Source: Haloarcula marina (lineage in GTDB: Archaea; Halobacteriota; Halobacteria; Halobacteriales; Haloarculaceae). From it: a stretch of 64,000 nucleotides of DNA. Position numbers and translations under genes: made by a program. Positions 43,854-53,023 of this stretch are shown here, piece after piece. The DNA lies in contig NZ_CP100404.1 of the NCBI RefSeq assembly GCF_024218775.1, forward strand, positions 2,728,001 to 2,792,000, given 5' to 3'. Under the pieces are notes generated by a model that ran no database searches, was not told the origin of the DNA, and worked only from the letters and a program-made list of their open reading frames with translations. Numbering within the stretch: position 1 is the stretch's first letter; every line of letters starts with the position of its first letter.

Positions 43854-44002
43854 CCACAGAAACCGACGTTCAGACCCACGACACTACCAGCCCAGTCGAC
43901 GACTACACGGCCCTGCGAATCGACGGGGAACTCGTCATCTACGACCCCGACAACCACCGCGCGTGGCTCCAATCGACCGAAACGGCCGAGCTACGCCGCT
44001 GA
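43850..44002 (+). CDS. Small DUF7331-like protein
   Basis: 50 residues: a polar N-terminus, then DYTALRIDGELVIYDPDNHRAWLQS, the sort of compact strand-turn unit seen in haloarchaeal DUF7331 proteins. It is translationally coupled to the HalOD1 gene. No function is known. Its size and simple composition could lead gene finders to miss it. Confidence 0.7.
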   Translation: MTTETDVQTHDTTSPVDDYTALRIDGELVIYDPDNHRAWLQSTETAELRR

Positions 44003-44033
44003 CCGCCCACCCGCTGACGCGGCCCTCCACCCG

Positions 44034-44672
44034 CTACTCCCCCCGCTGTTCGCGCCACTGTTGGACGATAACGTCCCCGCTGGACGCGCCGATGCGCTCG
44101 GCCCCCGCCTCGAACATCGCTTTCGCTTCGGCCCACGACCCGACGCCGCCGCTGGCTTTCACCGGAAGGTACTTGCTGAGAATCTCCACGTCGTGAACTG
44201 TCGCGCCGCCCTCGCTGAATCCCGTCGCCGTCTTGAGGTAGGCCGCGTCGGCTTCGGCGACTAATCGCCCCACGCGGTCGAGTTCCTCGTCGGTCAGTAG
44301 CGGCGCTTCGACGATGACTTTCACGGGAATCGGCACCGCCGCCACGGCTTCGGTGAGTCGTTCCTTGACGGCGTCGTCCTCGCCCGCCTTCAGGCGGCCG
44401 ACGTTACAGACGATGTCCAGTTCCTCGGCCCCGTCGTCCCACGCCTGCCGCGCCGCGTGACAGGCGGTGTCCGTCGCGCCCTGTCCGTGCGGGAAGTCGA
44501 TAACCGTCGTGAGCGGGACGTTCGCGTAGTCGGTCGCCAGCGGGAGGTAACACGGCGGGATGCAGGCCCGCATCCCGTACTGGATGGCGTCGTCGAGGCA
44601 CGCGCGCACGTCGTCCGGCGTCGTCGTCGGCCCGAGAACGGTGTGTTCTATCCGGTCGGGTACGTCGTCCAT
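44034..44672 (-). CDS. deoC: Deoxyribose-phosphate aldolase
   Basis: 212 residues from ATG 44672 (a GTG lies two codons earlier). Class I aldolase with Schiff-base Lys147 (YLKTATGFS) and Lys172 (VKASGGV), Asp86 in ELDIVCNVG. It cleaves 2-deoxyribose-5-phosphate to acetaldehyde and glyceraldehyde-3-phosphate. The nucleoside phosphorylase at 46416, 1.7 kb away, supplies the pentose phosphate route, so the pair likely works in nucleoside salvage. A TATA-like TTTAGG is 25 nt upstream. Confidence 0.96.
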   Translation of the reverse strand: MDDVPDRIEHTVLGPTTTPDDVRACLDDAIQYGMRACIPPCYLPLATDYANVPLTTVIDFPHGQGATDTACHAARQAWDDGAEELDIVCNVGRLKAGEDDAVKERLTEAVAAVPIPVKVIVEAPLLTDEELDRVGRLVAEADAAYLKTATGFSEGGATVHDVEILSKYLPVKASGGVGSWAEAKAMFEAGAERIGASSGDVIVQQWREQRGE

Positions 44673-44761
44673 ATCCACAGCACAGGGGGCGGATACCTAA
44701 ACGTCTCGGGCGGATGACCGATGCCGGAACCTTTTCGGCACCACGGGCCGCCGTGGGGGAC

Positions 44762-45598
44762 ATGGTACTGCCCTCGGGGTTCGCGCTACCGCCGTTGCCG
44801 TACACGGCCGCGCTCGTCGGTGGGACGTTCGTGGTCGCCGCCCTCCTCGTCGCCCTCGAACCGCCAATCGACCAGCGAACGGTGGTGGCGCTCGCGCCGT
44901 GGATGGCTATCGGCGGGTCGCTCCACGCGCTGAATCAGCCGCCAATCGAGTTGTACACCGCGGCGATACGCCCGCTGTTCGGGACCCCGGCAGTGTACTT
45001 CACGACGTTCGTGACCCTCGGCACCGTGTGGGTCCTCCTCTCGCTGTTCGGCGTCCGCCGCGGCCACGACGAGAACGTCTCGCGCAACCTCGGCCTCGTC
45101 GGAACGGGCGTTCTGACGGTGTTACTCTTCCTCGCCGCCATCTCCGCGCTTCGGTCGGGACTGCTCTCGCTGGTGTGGCCGACGGTGTCCGTCGTCGTCG
45201 CGCTAGTGCTCTCGGCCGTGACGCTACTGGTCGTGGCGCTGTGGCGCACCCCGCTCATCGTCCGCAGTCGCTACGCGGCGCCCGTCGTCGTCTTCGCACA
45301 CGCACTGGACGGCGTGTCGACGGCCGTCGGCACCGACGTTATCGGCGTTGGCGAACGTTCGCCGGTCCCGCGGGCCATCATGGACTTCGCCGGAACGCTC
45401 CCGATAGCGTCGACCATCGGTGAGGGGTGGCTGTTCATCGCCGTGAAACTGTTCGTCGCCGTCCTCGTCGTCGCCCTCATGCACCAGTATCTCGAAGAGG
45501 AACCGGTCGAGGGGAGCCTCCTGCTGTCGTTTATCGCCGCCGTAGGCCTCGGCCCGGCGACGAACAACATCGTCCTCTTCCTCTTTACCCCGGTGTAG
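44762..45598 (+). CDS. DUF63 family membrane protein
   Basis: 278 residues from ATG 44762; a TATA-like CTTTTCGG lies 27 nt upstream and rules out a longer form. Seven to eight transmembrane helices, with family signature-like stretches SLHALNQPPIELYT, FAHALDGVSTAVGTDVIG and HQYLEEEPVEG near the C-terminus. DUF63 is an archaeal membrane family of unknown function, sometimes considered enzyme-like. It lies between deoC and the nucleoside phosphorylase. Confidence 0.85.
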   Translation: MVLPSGFALPPLPYTAALVGGTFVVAALLVALEPPIDQRTVVALAPWMAIGGSLHALNQPPIELYTAAIRPLFGTPAVYFTTFVTLGTVWVLLSLFGVRRGHDENVSRNLGLVGTGVLTVLLFLAAISALRSGLLSLVWPTVSVVVALVLSAVTLLVVALWRTPLIVRSRYAAPVVVFAHALDGVSTAVGTDVIGVGERSPVPRAIMDFAGTLPIASTIGEGWLFIAVKLFVAVLVVALMHQYLEEEPVEGSLLLSFIAAVGLGPATNNIVLFLFTPV

Positions 45599-45639
45599 CT
45601 TCCAAACCCTCATACCCTCCCCCCACGCAGATGCCGAGT

Positions 45640-46116
45640 ATGCTGGCCTTTCCGCTCGGACAGTGGATGTTCGTCTGTCTGGTCTCCGGTGCGTTCGCCG
45701 CGGTGCTGATGAACATCCCGATGTACGTCCAGCCAGAAGGGTATCGCCCCGCGTACGTCGCCGCGGGCGGCCTGACCGGCGTCGACCCCCGGGACGTGCA
45801 CACGGCCCTCGCAGTCGCCCTCCACCACGTCACCGGCACCGCGGCGGGACTCCTCTACGGTCTCGTCGTCTTCGTCCTCGCGGCGATTCTCCCGACGGCC
45901 GTCCCGCTCAACGGTATTCCGGCGATTCCGCACCTGCTCGGCGCGACGGCGGTGACGCTGTTCATCTACTTCTTCTTCGAGCGCATCGCGATGCCGCGGG
46001 CTGGCGGGAGTTTCCGGGCCGACCGGGAAGACATCGTCCAACAGTGGGCGCTCTCCTCGTTCATCTACGGAACGACGTTGGCGCTGTTGACGCCCGTCGC
46101 CGTCACCCAGTTGTGA
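45640..46116 (+). CDS. Membrane protein of unknown function
   Basis: 158 residues starting MLAFPLGQWMFVCLVSGA. Four transmembrane helices are clear, with VHTALAVALHHVTGTAAGLLYGL bearing a pair of His in helix 2. A TATA-like CTCATACC is 27 nt before this ATG; an ATG three codons earlier at 45631 is less likely. It sits downstream of DUF63 in the same direction. I cannot name the family. Confidence 0.72.
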   Translation: MLAFPLGQWMFVCLVSGAFAAVLMNIPMYVQPEGYRPAYVAAGGLTGVDPRDVHTALAVALHHVTGTAAGLLYGLVVFVLAAILPTAVPLNGIPAIPHLLGATAVTLFIYFFFERIAMPRAGGSFRADREDIVQQWALSSFIYGTTLALLTPVAVTQL

Positions 46117-46117
46117 C

Positions 46118-46333
46118 TCAGCCGAGTCGCTTCGACATGTTGCGATACATCACCGCGTAGAGGAACGCGGCCGCTATCGCACCGAACGGGAGCGCGAACG
46201 CCCACGGCGGGGCCGTGCCACCGGCGGTTCGCTGGACGTAGACGGCGAGAAAGGCGAGGCCGAATCCGATGACGACGGCACCAAGGGCTGGCCAGCGCAT
46301 CCGGTCGTCGAACGGCGAGAGACTGTCGCTCAT
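46118..46333 (-). CDS. Small two-helix membrane protein
   Basis: 71 residues from ATG 46333 (MSDSLSPFDDRMRWPALGAVV). Two hydrophobic segments follow. An upstream ATG at 46363 in frame would extend it by ten residues. The stop is 1 bp from the convergent membrane-protein stop. No family is recognised. Confidence 0.6.
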   Translation of the reverse strand: MSDSLSPFDDRMRWPALGAVVIGFGLAFLAVYVQRTAGGTAPPWAFALPFGAIAAAFLYAVMYRNMSKRLG

Positions 46334-46415
46334 GTCCCACCCCTCGGACTCCGCCCACCTCATTGTTCCGGGCGGACCCCCGGCGTTCTTGTAGGTTGCC
46401 GGTCGAACCACGGCT

Positions 46416-47141
46416 ATGGCGAAACAGCCCCATCTGCTGGTCGAACCGGGCGACCTGAACGACGTTGCGCTCCTGCCGGGCGACCCCGGTCGCGTCGACC
46501 GCATCGCCGGTCACTGCGAGGACCACGAAGTCGTCGCCGAGAACCGCGAGTACAAAGTCGTCAACGCGACGTACGACGGGACCGACGTGACCCTCTGTTC
46601 GACCGGTATCGGGTCCCCGTCGGCCGCTATCGCCGTCGAGGAACTCGCCGCCGTCGGCGTCGAGACGTTCGTCCGCGTCGGCACGACGGGGGCGCTCCAG
46701 CGCGGCATAGAAATCGGCGACATGGTCGTCGCCACGGGCGCGGCCAAAGACGAGGGGACGACCGAGCGCTACGAGTCGACGACGGTGCCCGCCGTCCCCG
46801 AGTACGAGACGCTGTCGGCGCTCGTGGATGCCGCCGAGGCCAACGACGAAGACGTACACGTCGGCCCCGTCGCCACGGACGACGCCTTCTACGCGGAAAC
46901 CGACGAGTACGTCGCGAACTGGGAGGCCGCCGGACTGCTAGCCGTCGAGATGGAGGCCGCCGCCATCTTCTCGCTGGCCCGCCGGAAGGGACTCGCGGCC
47001 GGTGCTATCTGCACCGTCGACGGGAACCTCGTCGAGGGGACGCAGAAAGGCGAGACGAGCGACGAGGAACTCCCCGAGAAGGCGAAAGACAACGTCGACC
47101 GCGCCATCGCTATCTCGCTCGACGCGGCCGCCTCGCTCTGA
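46416..47141 (+). CDS. udp: Nucleoside (uridine) phosphorylase
   Basis: 241 residues of the PNP/UDP superfamily. Phosphate and ribose motifs: LLPGDPGRVDRIA, STGIGSPSAAIAVEEL, RVGTTGALQRGIEIGDMV, and AVEMEAAAIFSLA, the ribose-binding Met-Glu motif. It cleaves nucleosides by phosphorolysis to base and pentose-1-phosphate. The sequence looks closest to uridine phosphorylases; substrate specificity is unproven. Together with deoC it suggests nucleoside catabolism. Confidence 0.93.
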   Translation: MAKQPHLLVEPGDLNDVALLPGDPGRVDRIAGHCEDHEVVAENREYKVVNATYDGTDVTLCSTGIGSPSAAIAVEELAAVGVETFVRVGTTGALQRGIEIGDMVVATGAAKDEGTTERYESTTVPAVPEYETLSALVDAAEANDEDVHVGPVATDDAFYAETDEYVANWEAAGLLAVEMEAAAIFSLARRKGLAAGAICTVDGNLVEGTQKGETSDEELPEKAKDNVDRAIAISLDAAASL

Positions 47142-47331
47142 GGTTGTCGCGTCGTCCGTTCCGGTGCGACGGGGTCCGCGACCCGGGAATCCCCGGCCGT
47201 AACCGGTTGCCCGGCAACGGTGTCGGGACGTTCCGGTTCCGCCTACCAACACCGTTTGTAGCAACTCCCACGGTCGCTCCGGGCGGTGGGTTTTAGACGC
47301 TCCGCCGCACGCGGTAGATGTAGACGTCGCT
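47142..47331. other. Intergenic region upstream of the HPP-Usp gene
   Basis: 190 bp without a gene. Short GC-rich inverted repeats are present (for example GTTGC-CCG-GCAAC near 47205-47217), and TTTTAGACG near 47290-47300 is a weak TATA candidate. Confidence 0.35.
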
Positions 47332-48777
47332 ATGCTCGACCATCTCTTCCAGCGGGGCCGCGACGCGGTGGCGCGCGCCCGCCGCGTCGAGCGCCGCGAA
47401 CTCCGGGAATTCCGCCGGTGGGCCGAGACGACCGACCGACTGGTCCACCTCTCGGTGCTGGTGTTCGTCCCCTTACTCATCGGCCTCGTCACGGCGCTCG
47501 CCAACGCCCTCCCCACGCTCACCTTCCTCCTGTTCCCGCCGCTGGCGTCCGGGACGTACACGCTGTTCGTCGACCCGCGGGGGCGCTACTCCGCGCCGGG
47601 GCGTTTCGTCGGAGGTCTGACCATCGGCGCGGCCTGCGGCCTCGGCGCGCTCTGGGTGTCGAAACACGCGCTCGCGGCCCCGCAAGGGGAGTTTCAGGTG
47701 GCCGCGGCCAGTGCGGCGCTGGCCGTCTTGGCGACCGGCGTGGTGACGTGGCCGCTCGACATCGAAGAGCCGTCGGCGTACTCGACGGCGCTGCTCGCGC
47801 TGTTGGTCCAGCCCACCCAGCGCGTGCCCTTCCTCCTGAGCATCTTTCTGGCGAGTTCGCTGGTCGCGAGCGTGTTCGTCGTCTGGCGGTCGCGGTTCTA
47901 CGACCGGCGGGCGACGGTCCTCTACGAGTCGACGACGGGCGACGACCACGTCCTCGTGCCGATGCGCGGCGAACACGCTGGCGCGACGGCGATGCTGGCC
48001 GGGCGGTTGGCGTCAGCCCACGAAGCGGGCAAGGTGGTCCTGCTGGACATCGTCGAGAACGTGGCCCACGCCGAGGCCAAGCAGGCGCTGTTGGAGGGCC
48101 ACGGCCGCGGGACCGCGGAGTCACCGCCGAACGACGCGGTGACCGAGTCGATGCGGGCGACGGTCGACCGCCTCGAAACGCATGCCGACCGCGTCGAGAC
48201 GCAGATGGGCGTCCCCTGTCAGGTCGTCGTCGCCGCGAGCGAGGACCCGGGAGTGGCGACGTTGCAGGCCGCCGAGGAGGCGAACTGCGACCTCGTCGTC
48301 GCGCCCTACGAGAGCGAACACGGCGCGCTGACGCCGTACCTCCGCCAGTTGTTCCGGGGCAGTACGGACGTGGTCGTCCACCGGTCGCGCGAGGGGCGTC
48401 GGCGCTGGAAACGCGTCCTCGTGCCGGTCCGACGGGCCAGCAACGTGGCACACCACATGATAGATTTCGCCCTCCGTCTCGCTGGCGGGAGCGGCCACGT
48501 GGCCGTGGCGACGTGCATCGGCGACCGGAGCAACGGCCGCCGCCGCGCGGAGTCGATGCTCGCAGACCTCGTCGAACCGTTCGCGGGACCGATAGAGACG
48601 CGGGTCGCACAGACCGGCATCCACTCGTTTCTGAGCAGCGCCGGGCCGCAGTACGACCTCATCATCGTCGGCGCGAGTCGAGACAGAAGCGCCGCCTCTC
48701 GGTTCGTCGCGCCGCCGACGTTCGAGCGGTTGGACGACATCGACACCGACGTGGCAATCGTCGACCGGAGCCGCTAA
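47332..48777 (+). CDS. HPP-type membrane domain fused to two Usp domains
   Basis: 481 residues. Residues 40-190 hold four to five transmembrane helices with FPPLASGTYTLFVDPRGRYS and PLDIEEPSAYSTALLALLV, like HPP-family domains. The cytosolic half has two UspA-like domains (about 205-345 and 360-481): first with VLVPMRGEHAGA and NCDLVVAPYESEHG, second with KRVLVPVRRASNVAH and YDLIIVGASRDRSA. The nucleotide-binding loops are degenerate. A membrane receptor or transporter under Usp-type control is an inference. It ends by overlapping the Kch gene by four bases. Confidence 0.75.
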   Translation: MLDHLFQRGRDAVARARRVERRELREFRRWAETTDRLVHLSVLVFVPLLIGLVTALANALPTLTFLLFPPLASGTYTLFVDPRGRYSAPGRFVGGLTIGAACGLGALWVSKHALAAPQGEFQVAAASAALAVLATGVVTWPLDIEEPSAYSTALLALLVQPTQRVPFLLSIFLASSLVASVFVVWRSRFYDRRATVLYESTTGDDHVLVPMRGEHAGATAMLAGRLASAHEAGKVVLLDIVENVAHAEAKQALLEGHGRGTAESPPNDAVTESMRATVDRLETHADRVETQMGVPCQVVVAASEDPGVATLQAAEEANCDLVVAPYESEHGALTPYLRQLFRGSTDVVVHRSREGRRRWKRVLVPVRRASNVAHHMIDFALRLAGGSGHVAVATCIGDRSNGRRRAESMLADLVEPFAGPIETRVAQTGIHSFLSSAGPQYDLIIVGASRDRSAASRFVAPPTFERLDDIDTDVAIVDRSR

Positions 48778-49943
48778 ATTTCGGCGTCTTCCTCGCGTTC
48801 GATATCGAGGAGGTGGTCGGCGATGTTCTCCATGCCCTCGCGGCCCAGCGCCGACTGGACGAGGAGGTGGCCGCCGATGAGCGCGGGACTGATGACGGTG
48901 TTTGCCCCCGCCCGGCGGAGTTTCTCCACGTTCTCTCGTTCGGTGGCCGCGGCGACGATGTTCAGGTCCGGGTTGAGGTTGTGGGCTGTCAGAATCGCGA
49001 GGGCGTCCTGCGCGTCGTTGTTGGTAGCGGCGACGGCGGCCCGCGCATCGGAGATACCGGCCTTTTCGAGCGGTTCCTCGTCGCTCGGGTCCGCGGTCAA
49101 CACGGCGATATCTCGCTGTTGGAGTCGCGCCGCCGTGTCCGGGTCCGGCGTGATGACGATGAAGTCCGTCGTCCCCACGAGTTCGTCGATAATCGGTTCT
49201 GTCAGGTCGCCGTAGCCGAGAACCACGACGTGGTTCTCGAACAGTTCGAGTTGTGCTTCGGTCATGTTCCCGAGTGCTTCGGAGAGTCGCTTCTCGATGG
49301 CCGGGCCGAGCAGTGACCCCAGTGCGATGGCGAAACTCGCCGTGCCGAGGACGACGACGGACATCGCGAAGAGCGTCGCCTGTTCGGTCGCCGGGGTCAG
49401 GTCGCCGTAGCCGACGGTGCTGGCCGTGACGAGCGTGTAGTAGAAGGCGTCGGTGAGCGTCGAGACGTTGTTGAACTCGTCGCGCAGGGCGTATGTCCCC
49501 ACCGTCCCGTACACTTGCGCGCCCAACAGTGCCGCGCCCGCGGCCAACTGAGCCGTCGAGAGGTCGACTTCGCGGTCGAACCGACGGCGGTTCAACAGCA
49601 TGGTCGGCAGGGACACCAGCGAGAGCACCACGAGCGGAACGGCGAACGCCGACGACTGGACGATGCCCTGTAGCGCCGACACCGGCAGCAGGACGACGGT
49701 GCTGTACCACGCGACGCGCAAGCGACGGCGCAGGCCGACCACGCTCAACAGGAGCGAGAACCCGGTCAGCGCGCCGGTGAACCCGGCCGCTCGCTGTGCG
49801 CTGTGCGGGACCACGTCGGCGAGCGGGCCGCTGATGGTCATCGCGCCGATGTTGACGACGCCCGTGGCGAACGACAGCACCGCCACTAGCGTCGGCAGCA
49901 GTATCGTCGCCCGCGCGCCGAGCCACTCCCGCGACCAATCCAT
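48774..49943 (-). CDS. Kch-type potassium channel with RCK domain
   Basis: 389 residues. Four to five N-terminal helices, then a pore with selectivity filter TVGYGD (176-181), followed by an RCK (TrkA-N) Rossmann domain beginning NHVVVLGYGD and a TrkA-C-like end. It gates K+ flow. The fourth position of the Rossmann motif is intact, so NAD(H) or another nucleotide may bind. It is divergent from two RCK_C membrane proteins at 50055 and 51272; a TATA-like CATTTACACC lies 27 nt upstream. K+ is the dominant intracellular cation in haloarchaea. Confidence 0.93.
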   Translation of the reverse strand: MDWSREWLGARATILLPTLVAVLSFATGVVNIGAMTISGPLADVVPHSAQRAAGFTGALTGFSLLLSVVGLRRRLRVAWYSTVVLLPVSALQGIVQSSAFAVPLVVLSLVSLPTMLLNRRRFDREVDLSTAQLAAGAALLGAQVYGTVGTYALRDEFNNVSTLTDAFYYTLVTASTVGYGDLTPATEQATLFAMSVVVLGTASFAIALGSLLGPAIEKRLSEALGNMTEAQLELFENHVVVLGYGDLTEPIIDELVGTTDFIVITPDPDTAARLQQRDIAVLTADPSDEEPLEKAGISDARAAVAATNNDAQDALAILTAHNLNPDLNIVAAATERENVEKLRRAGANTVISPALIGGHLLVQSALGREGMENIADHLLDIEREEDAEI

Positions 49944-50054
49944 ATCTATCCTCTGTCGATGGGGTGGTGTAAATGTGCTGTCCTTCGGCGTCCGTATCCG
50001 GAACTGCCTCACGGTGGCGGAAACCCTTTGGCTTCGGGTGCGCAGGGTGGGTGT

Positions 50055-51275
50055 ATGGCCTCGCTCCCTATCGAGATTCTCATCGGTATCTATCTCGGCC
50101 TTCTCGTGGGCGTCATCCCCGCGCTCGCGTCGTGGACGCTGGGATTCGTCTTCAAGTACTTCACCGGGGTGACCCTCCCCGGGTTCGGTGTCGCCGTCCT
50201 CGCTATCGCGCTCGCGGGGGTCAGCGGTGGCCTGTTGGCGCTTGCCGACGAGTCCATCACGCAGGCCCCGAACGCCGAGCGCATAATCACCGCCATCATC
50301 CTCGTCGGGATGGTGTCGCTGTACGCCCACAGCAAGGGCGACAAGATGGGCGCGACGATGCCGAAACGGCTCTCACTGAAGGGGTTCCGTGACAGGAAAC
50401 TCTCTGCGGACGTCGTCGAGTTCGTCGGCGGCCGCGACGAGATACGGATTCCCGTCGTCGGCGAAGTCGCCGACATGGAGGGGTACCCGCCGCTGTCGGA
50501 CGCGCTTCGGGCGGAGATTCGGGCCGGCGAGTGGACCTTTCCGGCGGACCTCCGCATCGGCGAACTCGAAGCGCGGATGGAAGAGCGCCTGCGGACGGAG
50601 TTCGAGTTGGGCGACGTCGCGGTCACCATCGACGAGAAGGGGCGGGCCACCGTCGTCGCGGCCCCGCCGTTCTCCGGCCTCTCCAAGCGAGTGGCCGACG
50701 GTCGCCACGCCGTCTCCGTCGACGCGCTCCTTCCGACCGGCCTGGCGCGAAACGACGAAGTGACCGTGCTCACGCCGGACGCGCAGGTCCGGGGAACCGT
50801 CGTCAGCGCGCGCACAGACGGCGCGAAAGAGGACGTGGAGACGCCTGACGAACCGGAAATCCTCGACGACGACGCGCCGCCAGCGCCGGTGCGCGCGCCG
50901 ACGACGGACGGGGGCGAGGGACGACTCACGGTGGCGGTCAACCGCACCGACGCCCAACCGCTGCTGCGGAGCGAGTCGGCGAAAGTCGTCGTCGAACCGC
51001 GGGGGACTCGTCGGGAGTACGAACTCGTCTCGCTGCTCCGACGGGCCGGGAGTCGGTTTCGTCGGCTGACGATTCGCCCGAACGGCGCGCTGGACGGCGT
51101 GGCGTTGGGTGAGGCACATATCCGCGAGACGTACGGCGTCGCCGTCGTCGCCGTCCGCAAGCAAGGTGGGTGGAAACTCTCGCCGCGGGGGGAAACGACC
51201 ATCGAGGCCGGAGAAGAAGTGTACGCCGTCGGGTCGCGCGACGGCCTCGACGCGTTCGCGGAGGCGGTCGCATGA
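50055..51275 (+). CDS. Membrane protein with C-terminal RCK_C domain
   Basis: 406 residues. Three N-terminal transmembrane helices (1-95) are followed by a cytosolic middle domain (FPADLRIGELEARMEERL, then GDVAVTIDEKGRATVVAAPP), an acidic linker and a C-terminal TrkA-C (RCK_C) domain (RLTIRPNGALDGVALGEAHIRETYGVAVVAVRKQG). No pore motif is seen. The middle domain matches that of the next protein, so the two are tandem paralogues. Its stop overlaps the next start (ATGA). Confidence 0.8.
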   Translation: MASLPIEILIGIYLGLLVGVIPALASWTLGFVFKYFTGVTLPGFGVAVLAIALAGVSGGLLALADESITQAPNAERIITAIILVGMVSLYAHSKGDKMGATMPKRLSLKGFRDRKLSADVVEFVGGRDEIRIPVVGEVADMEGYPPLSDALRAEIRAGEWTFPADLRIGELEARMEERLRTEFELGDVAVTIDEKGRATVVAAPPFSGLSKRVADGRHAVSVDALLPTGLARNDEVTVLTPDAQVRGTVVSARTDGAKEDVETPDEPEILDDDAPPAPVRAPTTDGGEGRLTVAVNRTDAQPLLRSESAKVVVEPRGTRREYELVSLLRRAGSRFRRLTIRPNGALDGVALGEAHIRETYGVAVVAVRKQGGWKLSPRGETTIEAGEEVYAVGSRDGLDAFAEAVA

Positions 51276-52981
51276 CGCTCCTCTTACAGGGCGGTTTGGT
51301 CCTGCAGGGCGGGTCGACGACCGACGTCGTTGTCCGACTGCTCGCCCAGTTGCTCGGCATCGGCATCGCCGCCGCGGCCGCCGCGGCCGTCGTCGCGCTG
51401 GCGTACCGCTGGTACGTCCGCGAACGCGTCCCCTCGGGGCTGGGCATCCTCTTCGGGTTGAGCGTCGTCGCCGTCTACCTCGGCACGACCGGGGCGCTCG
51501 GCGAGGTCATCGGCGGACAGGAGGATGTGCTCGCCTCCAGCAGCGTCCTCCCGAACCTCGCGGCGTTCGCCGTCGGTGCGGCCGCGTCGTCGGTTGGCAC
51601 GCGCGTCGGCGACCGACTCGGGACGGACCTCTTCGCGGCGGCCGGCGGCCGGGACGTCGACGCCGACGTGAGCGAAATCGTCCAGACCGTCGGGCGCGTC
51701 ACCGCGGTCCACCTCCCCGAAGACATCGAAGACATCGTCGGCTACGACCCGGTCCCCAAGGCGACGAAAGAGACGCTCTCGGGCCGCCGGTTCCTCTTTC
51801 CCCGACGGTTGACGAAGAACGAACTGCGCGACCGACTCGTCACGCGCCTCAAGACGGACTACGGCGTCGGCCACGTCGACCTCGAACTCGCCGACAACGG
51901 GACCGTCGAGTTCCTCGCCGTCGGGTCACGCGCTGCCGGTATCGGACCGACGCTCCCGCCAGCGACCAACGCCGTCGCCATCCGCGCGAACCCGGCCAAC
52001 GCCGCGAGTTCGGGCGACCTCGTACAGGTGTGGGCGAGCGACCCGCTCCAGCGCGTCCTCACGGGCGAACTCCGCGGCGTCGTCGGGGACGTGGTGACCG
52101 TCGCCATCGACGCGGCGGACACGCAGAAACTCGACCCCGCGACGGAGTACAAACTCGTGACGCTCCCCGTGCAGGACCGGCCCGACCGGGAGTTCGCGTC
52201 GCTCCTCCGAGCGGCCGACGAGACGATGGACACCGTCACCATCGAGGCCGGGAGCGCCCTCGTCGGGCAGTCCGTCGGGTCGCTCGCCGTGACGGTCACC
52301 GCCATCACGCGCGAGGACGCCCAACCCGAGACGATTCCCTCGCGTGACCGCGTGCTCCGGGCGGGCGACGTGCTGTACGCCATCGCGACGCCGGACGCCC
52401 TCCGGCGGACCGAGGAGGCCGCCGTCGGTTCGGACGCGGCGGCGGGCGACGAGTCGGACTCGCCGACGGTAGCGACCGACGAGAACAACGAACCCGAGGA
52501 AGCCGAGAGCACGACAGAGACCCGGGACGCGGAGACGCCCGCGGACGACGAGCAAGCGGACCCGCTGGCCGCTATCGAGGACGATGACAGTGACGCCGAC
52601 GACGATGACGCTGACGTGTTCGACTCGCTCGACATCGAGGGGGAACCGACCGACGCGTCGCTACTGGACGACGAGACGGCCCCCGAACCCAAAGACGGCG
52701 TGGAAATCTGGGACCCGGACGAACGCGTTCCGGACCCGGACTCGGGGACGGAGGCGGAGGCGGAGGCAGACGGCGAGGCGGATGGTTCGGAGACGAACGC
52801 CGACGACAGCGGTGACGAGGGCGAACCGACGACGAACGCGGAGGACGACGACGACGGACCGGACGAAGACGCCGACGACGGACCGGACGAAGACGCCGAC
52901 GACGGACCGGACGAAGACGCCGACGACGGACCGGACGAGGATGCGAACGGCGGACCGGACGCGGACCGCGACAGGGAGTGA
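51272..52981 (+). CDS. Paralogous RCK_C membrane protein with acidic repeat tail
   Basis: 569 residues. Three N-terminal helices (to about 110), a middle domain (FPRRLTKNELRDRLVTRLKTDYGVGHVDLELADNGTVEFLAV, aligned with the same region of the upstream paralogue) and an RCK_C domain (about 310-385). The remaining 180 residues are extremely acidic, ending in DDGPDEDA repeats from a 24-nt DNA repeat. It is coupled to its paralogue by ATGA overlap. The tail is probably disordered; a role in salt adaptation is possible. Confidence 0.8.
   Translation: MTLLLQGGLVLQGGSTTDVVVRLLAQLLGIGIAAAAAAAVVALAYRWYVRERVPSGLGILFGLSVVAVYLGTTGALGEVIGGQEDVLASSSVLPNLAAFAVGAAASSVGTRVGDRLGTDLFAAAGGRDVDADVSEIVQTVGRVTAVHLPEDIEDIVGYDPVPKATKETLSGRRFLFPRRLTKNELRDRLVTRLKTDYGVGHVDLELADNGTVEFLAVGSRAAGIGPTLPPATNAVAIRANPANAASSGDLVQVWASDPLQRVLTGELRGVVGDVVTVAIDAADTQKLDPATEYKLVTLPVQDRPDREFASLLRAADETMDTVTIEAGSALVGQSVGSLAVTVTAITREDAQPETIPSRDRVLRAGDVLYAIATPDALRRTEEAAVGSDAAAGDESDSPTVATDENNEPEEAESTTETRDAETPADDEQADPLAAIEDDDSDADDDDADVFDSLDIEGEPTDASLLDDETAPEPKDGVEIWDPDERVPDPDSGTEAEAEADGEADGSETNADDSGDEGEPTTNAEDDDDGPDEDADDGPDEDADDGPDEDADDGPDEDANGGPDADRDRE
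52850..52969 (+). repeat. 24-bp in-frame tandem repeat
   Basis: Three exact 24-bp units (52850-52921) are followed by a variant (52922-52945) and a degenerate unit (52946-52969). Each unit encodes DDGPDEDA. Because 24 is a multiple of 3, copy-number change would alter the tail length without frameshift. Confidence 0.9.
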
Positions 52982-53023
52982 CCGGTCCGCAACCCTCTTT
53001 GTCCCCGACGGCCGGGATGTGGT

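Noticed and set aside
52850-52969. CRISPR-like repeat array
   Set aside because: Units are contiguous without spacers and lie in-frame in a coding tail; no cas genes are near.
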